DNA from: Modestobacter sp. VKM Ac-2977
GTDB taxonomy: Bacteria; Actinomycetota; Actinomycetes; Mycobacteriales; Geodermatophilaceae
Reading direction: 5' to 3'
Length of the DNA stretch: 64,000 nucleotides
Assembly (NCBI RefSeq): GCF_026968045.1
Contig: NZ_JAPVBQ010000002.1
Location: forward strand, 422,933-486,932
This document shows positions 25,092 to 33,124 of the stretch, piece by piece (the stretch's first letter is position 1; every line of letters starts with the position of its first letter). A program made the position numbers and the translations under genes. The notes beneath the pieces were generated by a model that saw nothing but the letters and a program-made list of their open reading frames with translations, did not search any database and was not told the origin of the DNA.

Positions 25092-26237
25092 ATGCAGTTC
25101 GGGATCTTCACCGTCGGCGACGTCACCCCCGACCCGACCACCGGCCGGGCCCCCACCGAGGCCGAGCGGGTCAAGTCGCTGATCACGATCGCGCTCAAGG
25201 CCGAGGAGGTCGGGCTCGACGTCTTCGCCCAGGGCCAGCACCACAACCCGCCGTTCGTGGTCTCCTCCCCCACCACCACGCTGGGCTACATCGCGGCCAA
25301 GACCGAGAAGCTGGTCCTGTCGACGTCCACGACGCTGATCACCACCACCGACCCGGTGAAGATCGCCGAGGACTTCGCCACCCTGCAGCACGTCGCCGAC
25401 GGCCGGGTCGACCTGATGATGGGCCGGGGCAACACCGGCCCCGTCTACCCCTGGTTCGGCAAGGACATCCGGGACGGCATCCCGCTGGCCGTGGAGAACT
25501 ACCAGCTGCTGCGCCGGCTGTGGCGGGAGGACGTGGTGGACTGGGAGGGTCAGTTCCGCACCCCGCTGCAGGGCTTCACGTCCACCCCGCGCCCGCTGGA
25601 CGGCGTCCCGCCGTTCGTCTGGCACGGCTCGATCCGCAGCCCGCAGATCGCCGAGCAGGCCGCCTACTACGGCGACGGCTTCTTCCACAACCACATCTTC
25701 TGGCCGCCGGAGCACACCGAGCGGATGGTCGAGTTCTACCGCCGCCGGTTCGAGCACTACGGCCACGGCAGCGCCGACCAGGCGATCGTCGGCCTGGGTG
25801 GCCAGGTGTTCATGCGGAAGAACAGCCAGGACGCCGTCCGCGAGTTCCGCCCGTACTTCGACAAGGCACCCGTGTACGGCGGCGGCCCGTCGCTGGAGGA
25901 GTTCACCTCCCAGACCCCGCTGACCGTCGGCTCCCCGGAGCAGGTGATCGAGCGGACGCTCGGCTTCCGCGACTACGTCGGTGACTACCAGCGGCAGCTG
26001 TTCCTCATCGACCACGCCGGGCTGCCGCTGAAGACGGTGCTCGAGCAGCTGGACATCCTGGGCGAGGAGGTCGTGCCGGTGCTCCGCCGCGAGTTCGCCG
26101 CGCTCAAGCCGGCACACGTGCCGGACGCGCCCACCCACGCCGGCCTGGTCGCCGCCGCCGGCGGCGGGCACGACAGCACCGTGCACGCCGCCGACGACGT
26201 GACCGGCCGGACCGTGGAGACGGCGGCGCAGGCATGA
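25092..26237 (+). CDS. Luciferase-like FMN-dependent monooxygenase, CE1758 family
   Basis: A 381-residue member of the bacterial luciferase-like superfamily (TIM barrel using reduced FMN). N-terminal MQFGIFTVGDVTPDPTTGRA, FAQGQHHNPPFVVSSPTT, and GRVDLMMGRGNTGPVYPWFG are typical of the CE1758 group first named from Corynebacterium. Its partner is always a CE1759-type FMN reductase, here directly downstream with an ATGA overlap. The presumed reaction is oxygenation of an unknown substrate with reduced flavin supplied by the partner. The C-terminal 40 residues are low-complexity. Confidence 0.87.
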   Translation: MQFGIFTVGDVTPDPTTGRAPTEAERVKSLITIALKAEEVGLDVFAQGQHHNPPFVVSSPTTTLGYIAAKTEKLVLSTSTTLITTTDPVKIAEDFATLQHVADGRVDLMMGRGNTGPVYPWFGKDIRDGIPLAVENYQLLRRLWREDVVDWEGQFRTPLQGFTSTPRPLDGVPPFVWHGSIRSPQIAEQAAYYGDGFFHNHIFWPPEHTERMVEFYRRRFEHYGHGSADQAIVGLGGQVFMRKNSQDAVREFRPYFDKAPVYGGGPSLEEFTSQTPLTVGSPEQVIERTLGFRDYVGDYQRQLFLIDHAGLPLKTVLEQLDILGEEVVPVLRREFAALKPAHVPDAPTHAGLVAAAGGGHDSTVHAADDVTGRTVETAAQA

Positions 26238-26854
26238 CCACCCGCACCCTCGCCGTGGTCAGCGCCGGGCTGAGCGACCCCAGCTCGACCCGGCTGCTGG
26301 CCGACCGGCTCACCGCCGCCACGGTCGAGGCGCTGCGCGCCCGCGGGGAGGACGCCACCGTCGAGGTGGTGGAGCTCCGCGGGCACGCCCGCGACCTGGC
26401 CGACAACCTGACCAGCGGCTTCGGCAACGGGTCGCTGCAGACGGCGATCGACACGGTCGTCGGCGCCGACGCGCTGATCGCGGTCACCCCGGTGTTCTCC
26501 GCCTCCTACAGCGGCCTGTTCAAGACGTTCTTCGACGTCCTGGACAAGGACGCGCTGACCGGCAAGCCCGTGCTGCTCGGCGCCACCGCCGGGACCCCGC
26601 GCCACTCGCTGGTCGTGGAGCACGCGATGCGCCCGCTGTTCGCCTACCTGCGGGCGGTCGTCGTGCCCACCGGCGTCTTCGCCGCCGCGGAGGACTGGGC
26701 CGGCGGCGGCGTCGACCGGTCGCTGGCCGGCCGGGTCGAGCGGGCGGCCGGTGAGCTCGCCGGGCTGGTGAGCGGCCGCCCGGTGGCCACCCGGCCGGCC
26801 GACCCGTTCGCCGACCCGACCACCTCGTTCGAAGAGCTGCTGAAGGGCCGCTGA
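26234..26854 (+). CDS. NAD(P)H-dependent FMN reductase, CE1759 family
   Basis: A 206-residue flavodoxin-like FMN reductase. The N-terminal LAVVSAGLSDPSSTRLLADR is the FMN phosphate loop. ADALIAVTPVFSASYSGLFK and GKPVLLGATAGTPRHSL are typical of the family. It would reduce FMN with NAD(P)H and pass it to the monooxygenase encoded just upstream, with which it shares an ATGA overlap. A hairpin follows. Confidence 0.87.
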   Translation: MTTRTLAVVSAGLSDPSSTRLLADRLTAATVEALRARGEDATVEVVELRGHARDLADNLTSGFGNGSLQTAIDTVVGADALIAVTPVFSASYSGLFKTFFDVLDKDALTGKPVLLGATAGTPRHSLVVEHAMRPLFAYLRAVVVPTGVFAAAEDWAGGGVDRSLAGRVERAAGELAGLVSGRPVATRPADPFADPTTSFEELLKGR

Positions 26855-26874
26855 TCCCCACCGCGGCTCGACAT

Positions 26875-26919
26875 CGGGCTGGGAGCTGCCTCCGCGTCCT
26901 GGAGGGAGCTCCCAGCCCG
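26875..26919 (+). terminator. Hairpin after the luciferase-like pair
   Basis: Thirteen perfect pairs (CGGGCTGGGAGCT with its complement) extend inward by CCTCC/GGAGG after a mismatch, with a 7-base loop. It starts 20 bases past the stop at 26854. Its outer arm shares ATCGGGCTGG with the hairpin at 13503. Confidence 0.8.
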
Positions 26920-26956
26920 TTCTCGTCGAGCTGCGGCCGTCGGGCAGGATCCGGGG

Positions 26957-27808
26957 ATGACCCCGCCGACGTGGTTCACCCAGGCCCTCGCCCAGCAGCC
27001 GGAGCACCGGGACGTCGTCGTCTCGGGCGCGCGGGTGCACTACCGGGCCTGGGGGCCGGCCGGGGCGCCGGGGGTGGTGCTGGTGCACGGCGGCGCGGCC
27101 CACTCCGGTTGGTGGGACCACGTCGCGCCCCTGCTCACCGGCCGCCGGGTGGTGGCCCTCGACCTGACCGGCCACGGCGACAGCGACCGGCGCGAGGACT
27201 ACGACCCGCTGCTGTGGGCGCGGGAGGTGGTGGCCGTCGCCGCCGACGCGGGACTCGACCGGCCTGTGGTCGTGGGCCACAGCATGGGCGGCTGGGTGGC
27301 GGTGACCGTCGGCGTCGAGCACCCGGGCGACATCGGCTCGGTCGTCGTCGTGGACTCCCCGCTCAACGACCGACCGCCGGACGAGCGTCGGCTGCGGGAG
27401 CGCCGCCGGCCACACCGGGTGTACCCGGACCCGGACGAGGCGCGGGCCCGCTTCCGGACCCTGCCGCCGCAGGACGTCCTGCTCCCCTTCGTCCGCGAGC
27501 ACGTGGCCGCCGGCTCGCTGCAGGCCGTCGAGGGCGGCTGGACGTGGAAGTTCGACCCGGACTTCTTCGGCACCCGGCTGCGGCTGCGCGACCTGCTGCC
27601 CGGCGTCGCCGTCCCGCTGACCTTCCTGCGCTGCGAGCACGGGCTGGTCAGCCCGGAGATGGCCACCGAGATGGTCGGGCTGACCCGGGCCGGGATGCCC
27701 GTGGTCGACCTGCCCGACAGCGGCCACCACCCGATGCTGGACCAGCCGCTGGCGTTGGTCACCGCGCTGCGCACGGTGCTGGCGCTGGGCGGTGACCGGC
27801 CCCGCTGA
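26957..27808 (+). CDS. Alpha/beta-fold hydrolase
   Basis: A 283-residue serine hydrolase. The oxyanion strand is VVLVHGGAAHSGWWDH, the nucleophile elbow GHSMGG (Ser near residue 112), and the catalytic His is in SGHHPMLDQP. A lid-type insertion lies between. No signal peptide is visible. Substrate cannot be told from the sequence. It converges with the beta-lactamase-type gene, and only about 29 bases separate them. Confidence 0.84.
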   Translation: MTPPTWFTQALAQQPEHRDVVVSGARVHYRAWGPAGAPGVVLVHGGAAHSGWWDHVAPLLTGRRVVALDLTGHGDSDRREDYDPLLWAREVVAVAADAGLDRPVVVGHSMGGWVAVTVGVEHPGDIGSVVVVDSPLNDRPPDERRLRERRRPHRVYPDPDEARARFRTLPPQDVLLPFVREHVAAGSLQAVEGGWTWKFDPDFFGTRLRLRDLLPGVAVPLTFLRCEHGLVSPEMATEMVGLTRAGMPVVDLPDSGHHPMLDQPLALVTALRTVLALGGDRPR

Positions 27809-27837
27809 GCCGCCGGGCGAGCTGCCGCAGGGGTGGG

Positions 27838-28977
27838 TCAGAGGCAGCGGTACAGCGCCCGCCAGAACCCGTCCATGCCGTCCTCCGGCCCGGCCATGCC
27901 CCGGTTGGTGAGCAGCACCGCGACGAGGTCTGCGGCCGGGTCGGCCCAGCCGGTGGTGCCCGTCCCGCCGTCCCAGCCGAACCGGCCCGGTTGCGCCCAC
28001 GGCTCCCCCGGCTCGACCTGCACGCCGACCTGCAGGCCCCAGGAGCGGCCGGCGCCGAGGAAGTCGGCGGCCTCGACCCGTTGCGCCGTGGTCAGCGCTC
28101 CAGTGGTCATGGCGGCCACCGATCCCGGGCTCAGCAGCGGCCCGCCCCCGTCGGCCAGCGCGCCGAAGAAGGCCAGCACGTCCGGTGCGCTGGAGACCAG
28201 CCCGGCCGCCAGCCCCTCGAAGGCCGGCGGCACGGACGACCGCCCGTCGGCGGGGTCGAGGAGCTCGAACCCGCCACCGGCCGGCAGGTAGGCCGGGCCG
28301 AGCCGCGCGGGGTCGGTCGCCCAGAAGCCGGTGTCGGCCAGGCCCAGCGGACCGGTGACCCGGGCGCGCAGCAGGCCGTGCAGCGGGCAGTCGGCGACCC
28401 GGCTCAGCAGCACCGAGAGCACCTCGGTGCTGAGGTGGTACAGCCAGCTGGCCCCGGGTTGCGCGGCCAGTGGCAGCTCGCCCAGCCGGGCCAGGTACTC
28501 CTCCGGCGGCAGCTCCGGCGGCAGCGGACCCGGTCCGAGGCCGGCTCGGTACACCGCCTGGTCCAGCGGCGAGCCGTCCCACAGCCCACCGAACCCCGGC
28601 GTGCTGGTGAGCAGGTGGCGGACGGTGATCGGGCGGTCAGCGGGCACCGTGTCCGCGAGGGCGCCGGCCCGGTCGACCAGCACCCGCGGTTCGGCCAGCT
28701 CGGGCAGCCACCCCCCGACCGGGTCGTCGAGGTCCAGCAGCCCGTCCTCGACCAGCGACATCGTCAGCACCCCGGCGAACGGCTTGGACAGCGACGCCAG
28801 TCGGAACAGCGAGTCCGGACACACCCGGGTGGTTCCCCCCAGCTCGAGGGAGCCGCCGGTGTGCACCTCGACGTCGCCGCGGTACCGGACGGCAGCGGCG
28901 TAACCGGGCAGCCGGCCGCTCTCCACCTCGGCCTGCAGCCGCGACCAGACGGTGACGAACCGGGACAGCTGGGTCAT
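27838..28977 (-). CDS. Serine hydrolase of the beta-lactamase/EstB type
   Basis: A 379-residue member of the class C beta-lactamase and penicillin-binding-like family. The SxxK nucleophile is ASLSKPF near residue 62. The Tyr motif falls in WLYHLSTEVLSVLL (Y near 172), and a C-terminal GWDGGTGTTGWADP replaces the KTG box. RHLLTSTPGFGG is typical of the family. Such proteins are usually esterases rather than antibiotic-resistance enzymes. No signal peptide is evident. Start is ATG 28977. Confidence 0.84.
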   Translation of the reverse strand: MTQLSRFVTVWSRLQAEVESGRLPGYAAAVRYRGDVEVHTGGSLELGGTTRVCPDSLFRLASLSKPFAGVLTMSLVEDGLLDLDDPVGGWLPELAEPRVLVDRAGALADTVPADRPITVRHLLTSTPGFGGLWDGSPLDQAVYRAGLGPGPLPPELPPEEYLARLGELPLAAQPGASWLYHLSTEVLSVLLSRVADCPLHGLLRARVTGPLGLADTGFWATDPARLGPAYLPAGGGFELLDPADGRSSVPPAFEGLAAGLVSSAPDVLAFFGALADGGGPLLSPGSVAAMTTGALTTAQRVEAADFLGAGRSWGLQVGVQVEPGEPWAQPGRFGWDGGTGTTGWADPAADLVAVLLTNRGMAGPEDGMDGFWRALYRCL

Positions 28978-29047
28978 GCCGGCCTCCTGCGTCCGAGGGA
29001 CGGCGCACCCGGCGTCCGGGGACGGTGCGCTCAGCAGGGGGGACCGC

Positions 29048-29079
29048 GGCGGCCGGCGGAAGTCATCGCGCCGGCCGCC
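29048..29079 (-). terminator. Hairpin after the mftD-like gene
   Basis: GGCGGCCGGCG at 29048-29058 pairs perfectly with CGCCGGCCGCC at 29069-29079, with a 10-base loop. It lies 7 bases beyond the mftD stop on the minus strand. Confidence 0.65.
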
Positions 29080-29086
29080 CGGACCC

Positions 29087-30316
29087 TCAGGCGGTGGTGC
29101 CCTTGCCGGAGGACCGCTGCGCCTCCGGGGCGTCGGCGCCGTCCTCGCCGAGGTGTCGCTCGAAGTGCGGCGGGACGACGAGGTCGGCCGGGCCGAGCTC
29201 GTCGATCGAGCGGTGGCCCAGGCCGACCAGGGCCGAGCCGAGCCCGTCGCGCAGCAGGTCCAGCACGTTGCCCACCCCGGCCTCGCCGTTGGCGGCCAGG
29301 CCCCACAGGTAGGCGCGGCCGATCATCACGGCCCGGGCGCCCAGGGCGAGGGCCTTGGCGACGTCGCTGCCACGCCGGATGCCGCCGTCCATCAGCACCT
29401 CGACCTGCTCGCCCACCGCCCCGACCACCGCGGGCAGCGCGCGGATCGCCGCCGGGGTGCCGTCGAGGTTGTTGCCGCCGTGGTTGGACACCGAGATCGC
29501 GGTGACCCCGGCGTCCACGGCCCGCTTCGCGTCGTCCACGCGCATGACGCCCTTGAGCATGAACGGCCCGTCCCACTGCGAACGCAGCCAGGCGACGTCG
29601 TCCCAGGAGGGCATGGGCGAGGCGCTCCACTGCCCGTAGGCCCCGAAGAAGGTGGGCGCCGGGTCACCGGGGGTCGCCACCATGTTCGGCACCGTGAGGT
29701 CCGGGAGCTTCCGGGTACGGGCGAAGTCGAGCAGCCACCGCGGCCTGGCCAGCACCTGCGGGGCGTACCTGCGGGCCGCCTCGAAGTCGATCTTCTCAGG
29801 GATGAACGGGCTGCCCCAGTCCCGGCCGTAGGCGAACGACCAGTCCAGCGTGGCGATCATGCCGACCGCGCCGGCGTCCTTGGCCCGCTGCATCCGGCCG
29901 AGCATCTCCTCGCGGGTGCCGACCCAGTACATCTGGAAGAAGGTCTGCGGGTTGGCCGCCACGACCTCCTCGATCGGCTTGCTGGCGAAGGAGGACAACC
30001 CCATCGCCACGCCCCGGGAGGCGGCGGCGCGGGCCACGGCGACCTCGCCCTCGGGGTCGACCGCCTGCACGCCGGTCGGGCTGATCATGATCGGCATGGA
30101 CACCTGCTGGCCCATGATCGTGGTGCCCAGCTGCCGCTCGTTGCTCAACCCGGCGGTGTGCGGGGCGAACCCGAGCTCGGCGAAGGCGGCGAGGTTGTCC
30201 TCCGCGGTCAGCCCGCGCTCGGAGCCGGCCACCAGCGCCCCGTAGACGCCCTTCGGCAACCGCCGCTTCGCGCGCCGCTGCGCCTCCGCCACCGACTCGA
30301 ACCACGCGTTCGCCAC
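29087..30316 (-). CDS. mftD: MftD-type alpha-hydroxy-acid oxidase (pre-mycofactocin synthase homologue)
   Basis: A 409-residue FMN enzyme of the lactate/glycolate oxidase family. The N-terminus VANAWFESVAEAQRRAKRRL and the phrases GSERGLTAEDN, ELGFAPHTAG, SPTGVQAVDPEGEVAVARAA and FMLKGVMRVDDAKRAVDAG correspond closely to mycobacterial MftD (LldD2). MftD oxidatively deaminates the cyclised peptide to give redox-active pre-mycofactocin. The FMN/catalytic His is in SVSNHGGNNLDG and the second conserved stretch is DGGIRRGSDVAKALALGA. The GTG at 30316 has GGGGG upstream. None of mftA, B, C, E or F lies in this window. Confidence 0.82.
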   Translation of the reverse strand: MANAWFESVAEAQRRAKRRLPKGVYGALVAGSERGLTAEDNLAAFAELGFAPHTAGLSNERQLGTTIMGQQVSMPIMISPTGVQAVDPEGEVAVARAAASRGVAMGLSSFASKPIEEVVAANPQTFFQMYWVGTREEMLGRMQRAKDAGAVGMIATLDWSFAYGRDWGSPFIPEKIDFEAARRYAPQVLARPRWLLDFARTRKLPDLTVPNMVATPGDPAPTFFGAYGQWSASPMPSWDDVAWLRSQWDGPFMLKGVMRVDDAKRAVDAGVTAISVSNHGGNNLDGTPAAIRALPAVVGAVGEQVEVLMDGGIRRGSDVAKALALGARAVMIGRAYLWGLAANGEAGVGNVLDLLRDGLGSALVGLGHRSIDELGPADLVVPPHFERHLGEDGADAPEAQRSSGKGTTA

Positions 30317-30406
30317 CTGCGGACCCCCTGCTGCTCACTCGTCCCGGGCGACGCCGTCGTCGCCGGGGTTGCCGTCGCGGAACCGGCCGGTCCACCGGTG
30401 GCCCAC

Positions 30407-30423
30407 GTGGCACTGAGTGCCAC
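30407..30423 (-). promoter_or_regulatory. Perfect palindrome upstream of mftD, probable repressor operator
   Basis: GTGGCACT-G-AGTGCCAC is a perfect 8-1-8 palindrome 90 bases upstream of the mftD start. A TAGGGT hexamer on the minus strand (30422-30427) abuts it, so a transcription start would fall inside the palindrome, as for a TetR-type repressor site. No good -35 is visible. The regulator is not in the window. Confidence 0.6.
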
Positions 30424-30461
30424 CCTAGCGGCCGAGGGTGGCCTGGGACACAGTGCGCCGG

Positions 30462-31061
30462 TCAGGCGTCCTTGATCGCCGAGACGTCGAACTCCACCTG
30501 GATCCGGTCGCTGACCAGCACGCCGCCGGTGTCGAGGACCGCGTTCCAGGTCAGGTCCCACTCGCTGCGCTTGATCGCCAGCGCACCCTCGAAGCCCACC
30601 CGCATGTTGCCGAACGGGTCCAGCGCCGAGCCGGTGAGCGTGAAGTCGATCGAGACCGGCTGGGTGACCGCCTTGATCGTGAGGTCGCCGGTGACCCGGT
30701 AGACGTCCCGGTCGACCTGCTCGACCGACGTGGAGACGAACACCATCTCGGGGTGCTGCTCGACGTCGAGGAAGTCGGCCGAGCGCAGGTGCGCGTCCCG
30801 GTCCGGGGTGCCGGTGTCGATGCTCGCGGTCGCGATCCGCAGCTGGACGCTGCTGGCTGCCGGCGTCGCGGTGTCCAGGTGGGCGGTGCCGGAGAAGTCG
30901 GTGAAGGCACCCCGCACGGTGGTCACCATGGCGTGCCGGGCCCGGACGCCGATCCGGGTGTGCGTGACGTCGACGGTGTAGTCGCCGGTGACGTCCGCCA
31001 GAGCGCTGGTGGCGGCGTCGAAGTCCGTCGCGGCGCCCTCGGGTGCGCGGTGCTTGCCCAC
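30462..31061 (-). CDS. YceI family lipocalin-like protein
   Basis: A 199-residue YceI-type protein: a beta-barrel that binds long isoprenoid or other amphipathic chains. Family cues are DYTVDVTHTRIGVRARHAM, the FTDFSGTAHLD strand, SADFLDVEQHPEMVFVS, and LTIKAVTQPVSIDFT. Unlike E. coli YceI there is no signal peptide, so this is the cytoplasmic version frequent in actinobacteria. It starts with GTG 31061, about 6 bases below a GAGGAG. It shares a direction with mftD, but a palindrome and gap separate them. Confidence 0.86.
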   Translation of the reverse strand: MGKHRAPEGAATDFDAATSALADVTGDYTVDVTHTRIGVRARHAMVTTVRGAFTDFSGTAHLDTATPAASSVQLRIATASIDTGTPDRDAHLRSADFLDVEQHPEMVFVSTSVEQVDRDVYRVTGDLTIKAVTQPVSIDFTLTGSALDPFGNMRVGFEGALAIKRSEWDLTWNAVLDTGGVLVSDRIQVEFDVSAIKDA

Positions 31062-31156
31062 GGGTCAGCGCTCCTCGTCTCGGTGGTCCAACCCCTCGAT
31101 CCTCCCCGATGGTCCCGCGCCGGCGCACAGGAGGGCCACCCGCGCGGGGGCCGGGA

Positions 31157-31198
31157 CGCAGCGAGGCCCGGGTCCAGCCGGACCCGGGCCTCGCTGCG
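31157..31198 (-). terminator. Hairpin after the lytic transglycosylase gene
   Basis: A perfect 19-base-pair stem (CGCAGCGAGGCCCGGGTCC with its complement) and an AGCC tetraloop lie 14 bases past the transglycosylase stop, upstream of the YceI gene. Confidence 0.9.
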
Positions 31199-31211
31199 CA
31201 CCACCGGTGGC

Positions 31212-32132
31212 TCAGTACCAGCCGGTGGCCTTCGAGTGCGACCACGCGCCGCACGGCGAGCCGTAGCGGTTGTTGATGTAGATCAGCCCCGCGTCGATCT
31301 GCCGGTACCCGTCAGAGGTCTTGGCGATCCCGGTGCTCTTCCAGGTGGAGTCCAGGAACTGCGGGATGCCGTAGGCGGTGCTGGTCGGGTTCTGCGCGTT
31401 CGGGTTCCAGCCGCTCTCCTTGCCCCACAGGCTCTCCAGGCAGGAGAACTCCGTCTGGTCACCGCCGAGCTTGCCCAGGGCGTAGTCCTGGAAGGAGCCC
31501 GAGCCGGACGAGGCGGCCGGGGCTGCGGGGGCCGCCGGGGCTGACGGCGCCCGGGCGGGACCGGAGGCGGCCGGCGCGGGCGCGCGGGCGGCGGCCCGCT
31601 GGGCGGCGGCCGCCTCCTCCGCGGCCTCGGCCTCCGCAGCGGCCTGGGCCTCGGCGGCGATCCGGGCCTCCTCCGCGGCCTGTGCCTCGGCGGCGAGGCG
31701 CGCAGCCTCGGCGGCCTGGGCGTCCAGCACGGCCTGGTCGGCGGCGGCCTGCGCCTGAGCGGCGGCGACCTGCTCGGCCTCGCGCTGGCTGCGGTTGGCG
31801 GCCAGCTGGCCGAGCCGGTCGGTCAGTCGCCCGTCGACGAGGGCGGTCGCGGTCTGCTGCGAGCTCAGGTCGAGCTGGGCGGCGACGGCGGCGGGCTCGA
31901 CGGCTGCCTCGGCCCGGGCATCCGGCTCACCGCCGACGAGGACGTTCACCAGGATCGCGCCGGCGGCGGCGACGCTCAGGTACAGCGTCGGCCGGCGCAG
32001 CCCACCCGGGGGCTGGCGACGACGGGTCTGCCGGGCGGGCGGGGCGTCACCGACACCGGCCGAGTGCAGTGGGAGCACCTCGGTGGTGGGCAGCTGCTCG
32101 TCCGACGAGGACGCGGTGGTGCGACGGGACAT
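31212..32132 (-). CDS. Membrane-anchored lytic transglycosylase with a coiled-coil stalk
   Basis: A 306-residue protein. A short cytoplasmic part and one hydrophobic anchor (about residues 48-67) are followed by an Ala/Glu-rich stretch (about 115-185) that should form a coiled coil, then an Ala/Pro linker. The last 85 residues form a lysozyme-like transglycosylase domain: CLESLWGKESGWNPNAQNP has the catalytic Glu, and STAYGIPQFLDSTW is the classic G(I/L)PQ motif. It would cleave peptidoglycan outside the membrane. A c-di-AMP riboswitch precedes it. Start is ATG 32132, the next gene is terminated by the hairpin at 31157. Confidence 0.88.
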   Translation of the reverse strand: MSRRTTASSSDEQLPTTEVLPLHSAGVGDAPPARQTRRRQPPGGLRRPTLYLSVAAAGAILVNVLVGGEPDARAEAAVEPAAVAAQLDLSSQQTATALVDGRLTDRLGQLAANRSQREAEQVAAAQAQAAADQAVLDAQAAEAARLAAEAQAAEEARIAAEAQAAAEAEAAEEAAAAQRAAARAPAPAASGPARAPSAPAAPAAPAASSGSGSFQDYALGKLGGDQTEFSCLESLWGKESGWNPNAQNPTSTAYGIPQFLDSTWKSTGIAKTSDGYRQIDAGLIYINNRYGSPCGAWSHSKATGWY

Positions 32133-32162
32133 GAAGAGAGAGGCTCCGTGGGTCTTCCGCGG

Positions 32163-32292
32163 CCGCCTACCGAGTCAGCTGACGGGTTCGGGCGGGAAGC
32201 GGCCCTACCCGGCCGAGCGGCTGCCCGGGCGGGATTCACCCCAGTGGTGCGGTGGGTCCCCGGTTCGCTGCGTGCAGCGACTCGGCGGCATC
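32163..32292 (-). promoter_or_regulatory. c-di-AMP (ydaO-type) riboswitch leader of the lytic transglycosylase
   Basis: The 339-base gap 32133-32471 has no gene. On the minus strand it contains the conserved elements of actinobacterial ydaO RNAs in order: GAACCGGGGACCCAC, then TGGGGTGAATC, then TAGGG, then CCGAACCCGTCAGCTGACTC, then GGTAGGCGG. CCGAGTC at 32279-32285 (minus strand reading) and GACTCGG at 32170-32176 pair as the closing P1 helix. Family knowledge says this aptamer binds c-di-AMP and turns off cell-wall hydrolase genes. The boundaries given are approximate. I see nothing else in the gap except the minus-strand promoter region above 32292. Confidence 0.88.
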
Positions 32293-32471
32293 CGGTGCGG
32301 GCTCCCCGGGTGGGGACGAGACGTCCGACCGGACCTGGCCAAGGTAGAGGCCGTGACCCGGCCGTGACAATGCCCGGGGCCGTCTTTCGTCGCCATGTGC
32401 CACGACTCGCACCCTGCGGTGGGGCGCGATGGGAGCAGAGTGACAGCTGGGGCCGGTGGGACGGCGCAGGT

Positions 32472-33119
32472 TCAGGGGAGCCGCCACACCGTCGTCCGGC
32501 GCACCGCGCCCCCGGCGGCGTCGGGGACGTCGTACTCCGCCTGCGCGAGCAGGCCCTCCTTCGGGACGTACGCGCGCCCGGGGTCGCCCAGCAGCACGGT
32601 GGCCCCGCCCAGCCAGGCCGCACCGAGGAAGGGCAGCACCCGGGCGGTCATCTCGCGGTCGTAGCAGACGTCGCCGGCCAGGACGACGTCGATGGCCGGC
32701 AGCTCCTCGTCCAGCACGTCGCCGACCACCTCGATCCCGGTGACCCCGTTCACCTCGGCGTTCAGCCCCACCGCTGCGTGCGAGTACGGGTCGACGTCGC
32801 TGGCCAGCACCCCGCTCGCCCCGGCGAGCACCGCGGCGACGGCGACCAGGCCGCTGCCGGCCCCCAGGTCGAGCACCCGGCGGCCGGCGACGAGCTCGGG
32901 GTGGTCGAGCACGTGCCGGGCCAGCGCCTGCCCGCCGGGCCAGGCGGCGGCCCAGAACGGCGGGTCCTCGCCGGCGCCGCCGCCCTCGGTCTCCATCGCC
33001 TCCCAGAGGGCGACGACGTCGTCGGCGACGTGCAGCTGTACCTCGGGGACGAGCGAGGGGCGGTCCAGCCGGGTGTGCGCCCGCAGGAAGGCCGGTGGGA
33101 CGGGGTGCTGGACCGCCAC
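32472..33119 (-). CDS. Class I SAM-dependent methyltransferase, ETFB-lysine/nicotinamide N-methylase-like
   Basis: A 215-residue methyltransferase. The SAM-binding motif is VLDLGAGSGLVAVAAVLAGA (near residue 80), preceded by PPFWAAAWPGGQALARHVLD, which is typical of the protein-lysine methyltransferase group that resembles L11 methyltransferases. Downstream IDVVLAGDVCYD is motif IV. The substrate is unknown. The GTG at 33119 follows the stop of the UspA gene by 5 bases, so it is the second gene of a two-gene unit, though the start could lie further upstream. Confidence 0.82.
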   Translation of the reverse strand: MAVQHPVPPAFLRAHTRLDRPSLVPEVQLHVADDVVALWEAMETEGGGAGEDPPFWAAAWPGGQALARHVLDHPELVAGRRVLDLGAGSGLVAVAAVLAGASGVLASDVDPYSHAAVGLNAEVNGVTGIEVVGDVLDEELPAIDVVLAGDVCYDREMTARVLPFLGAAWLGGATVLLGDPGRAYVPKEGLLAQAEYDVPDAAGGAVRRTTVWRLP

Positions 33120-33124
33120 GCGGG

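Noticed and set aside
29087-31061. A mycofactocin gene cluster
   Set aside because: Only the MftD-like gene is present. None of the neighbours are radical-SAM, creatininase-like or small precursor genes.
31500-31790. Tandem repeat in the transglycosylase gene
   Set aside because: It is an Ala/Glu-rich coiled-coil stretch in coding sequence, not a nucleotide repeat array.
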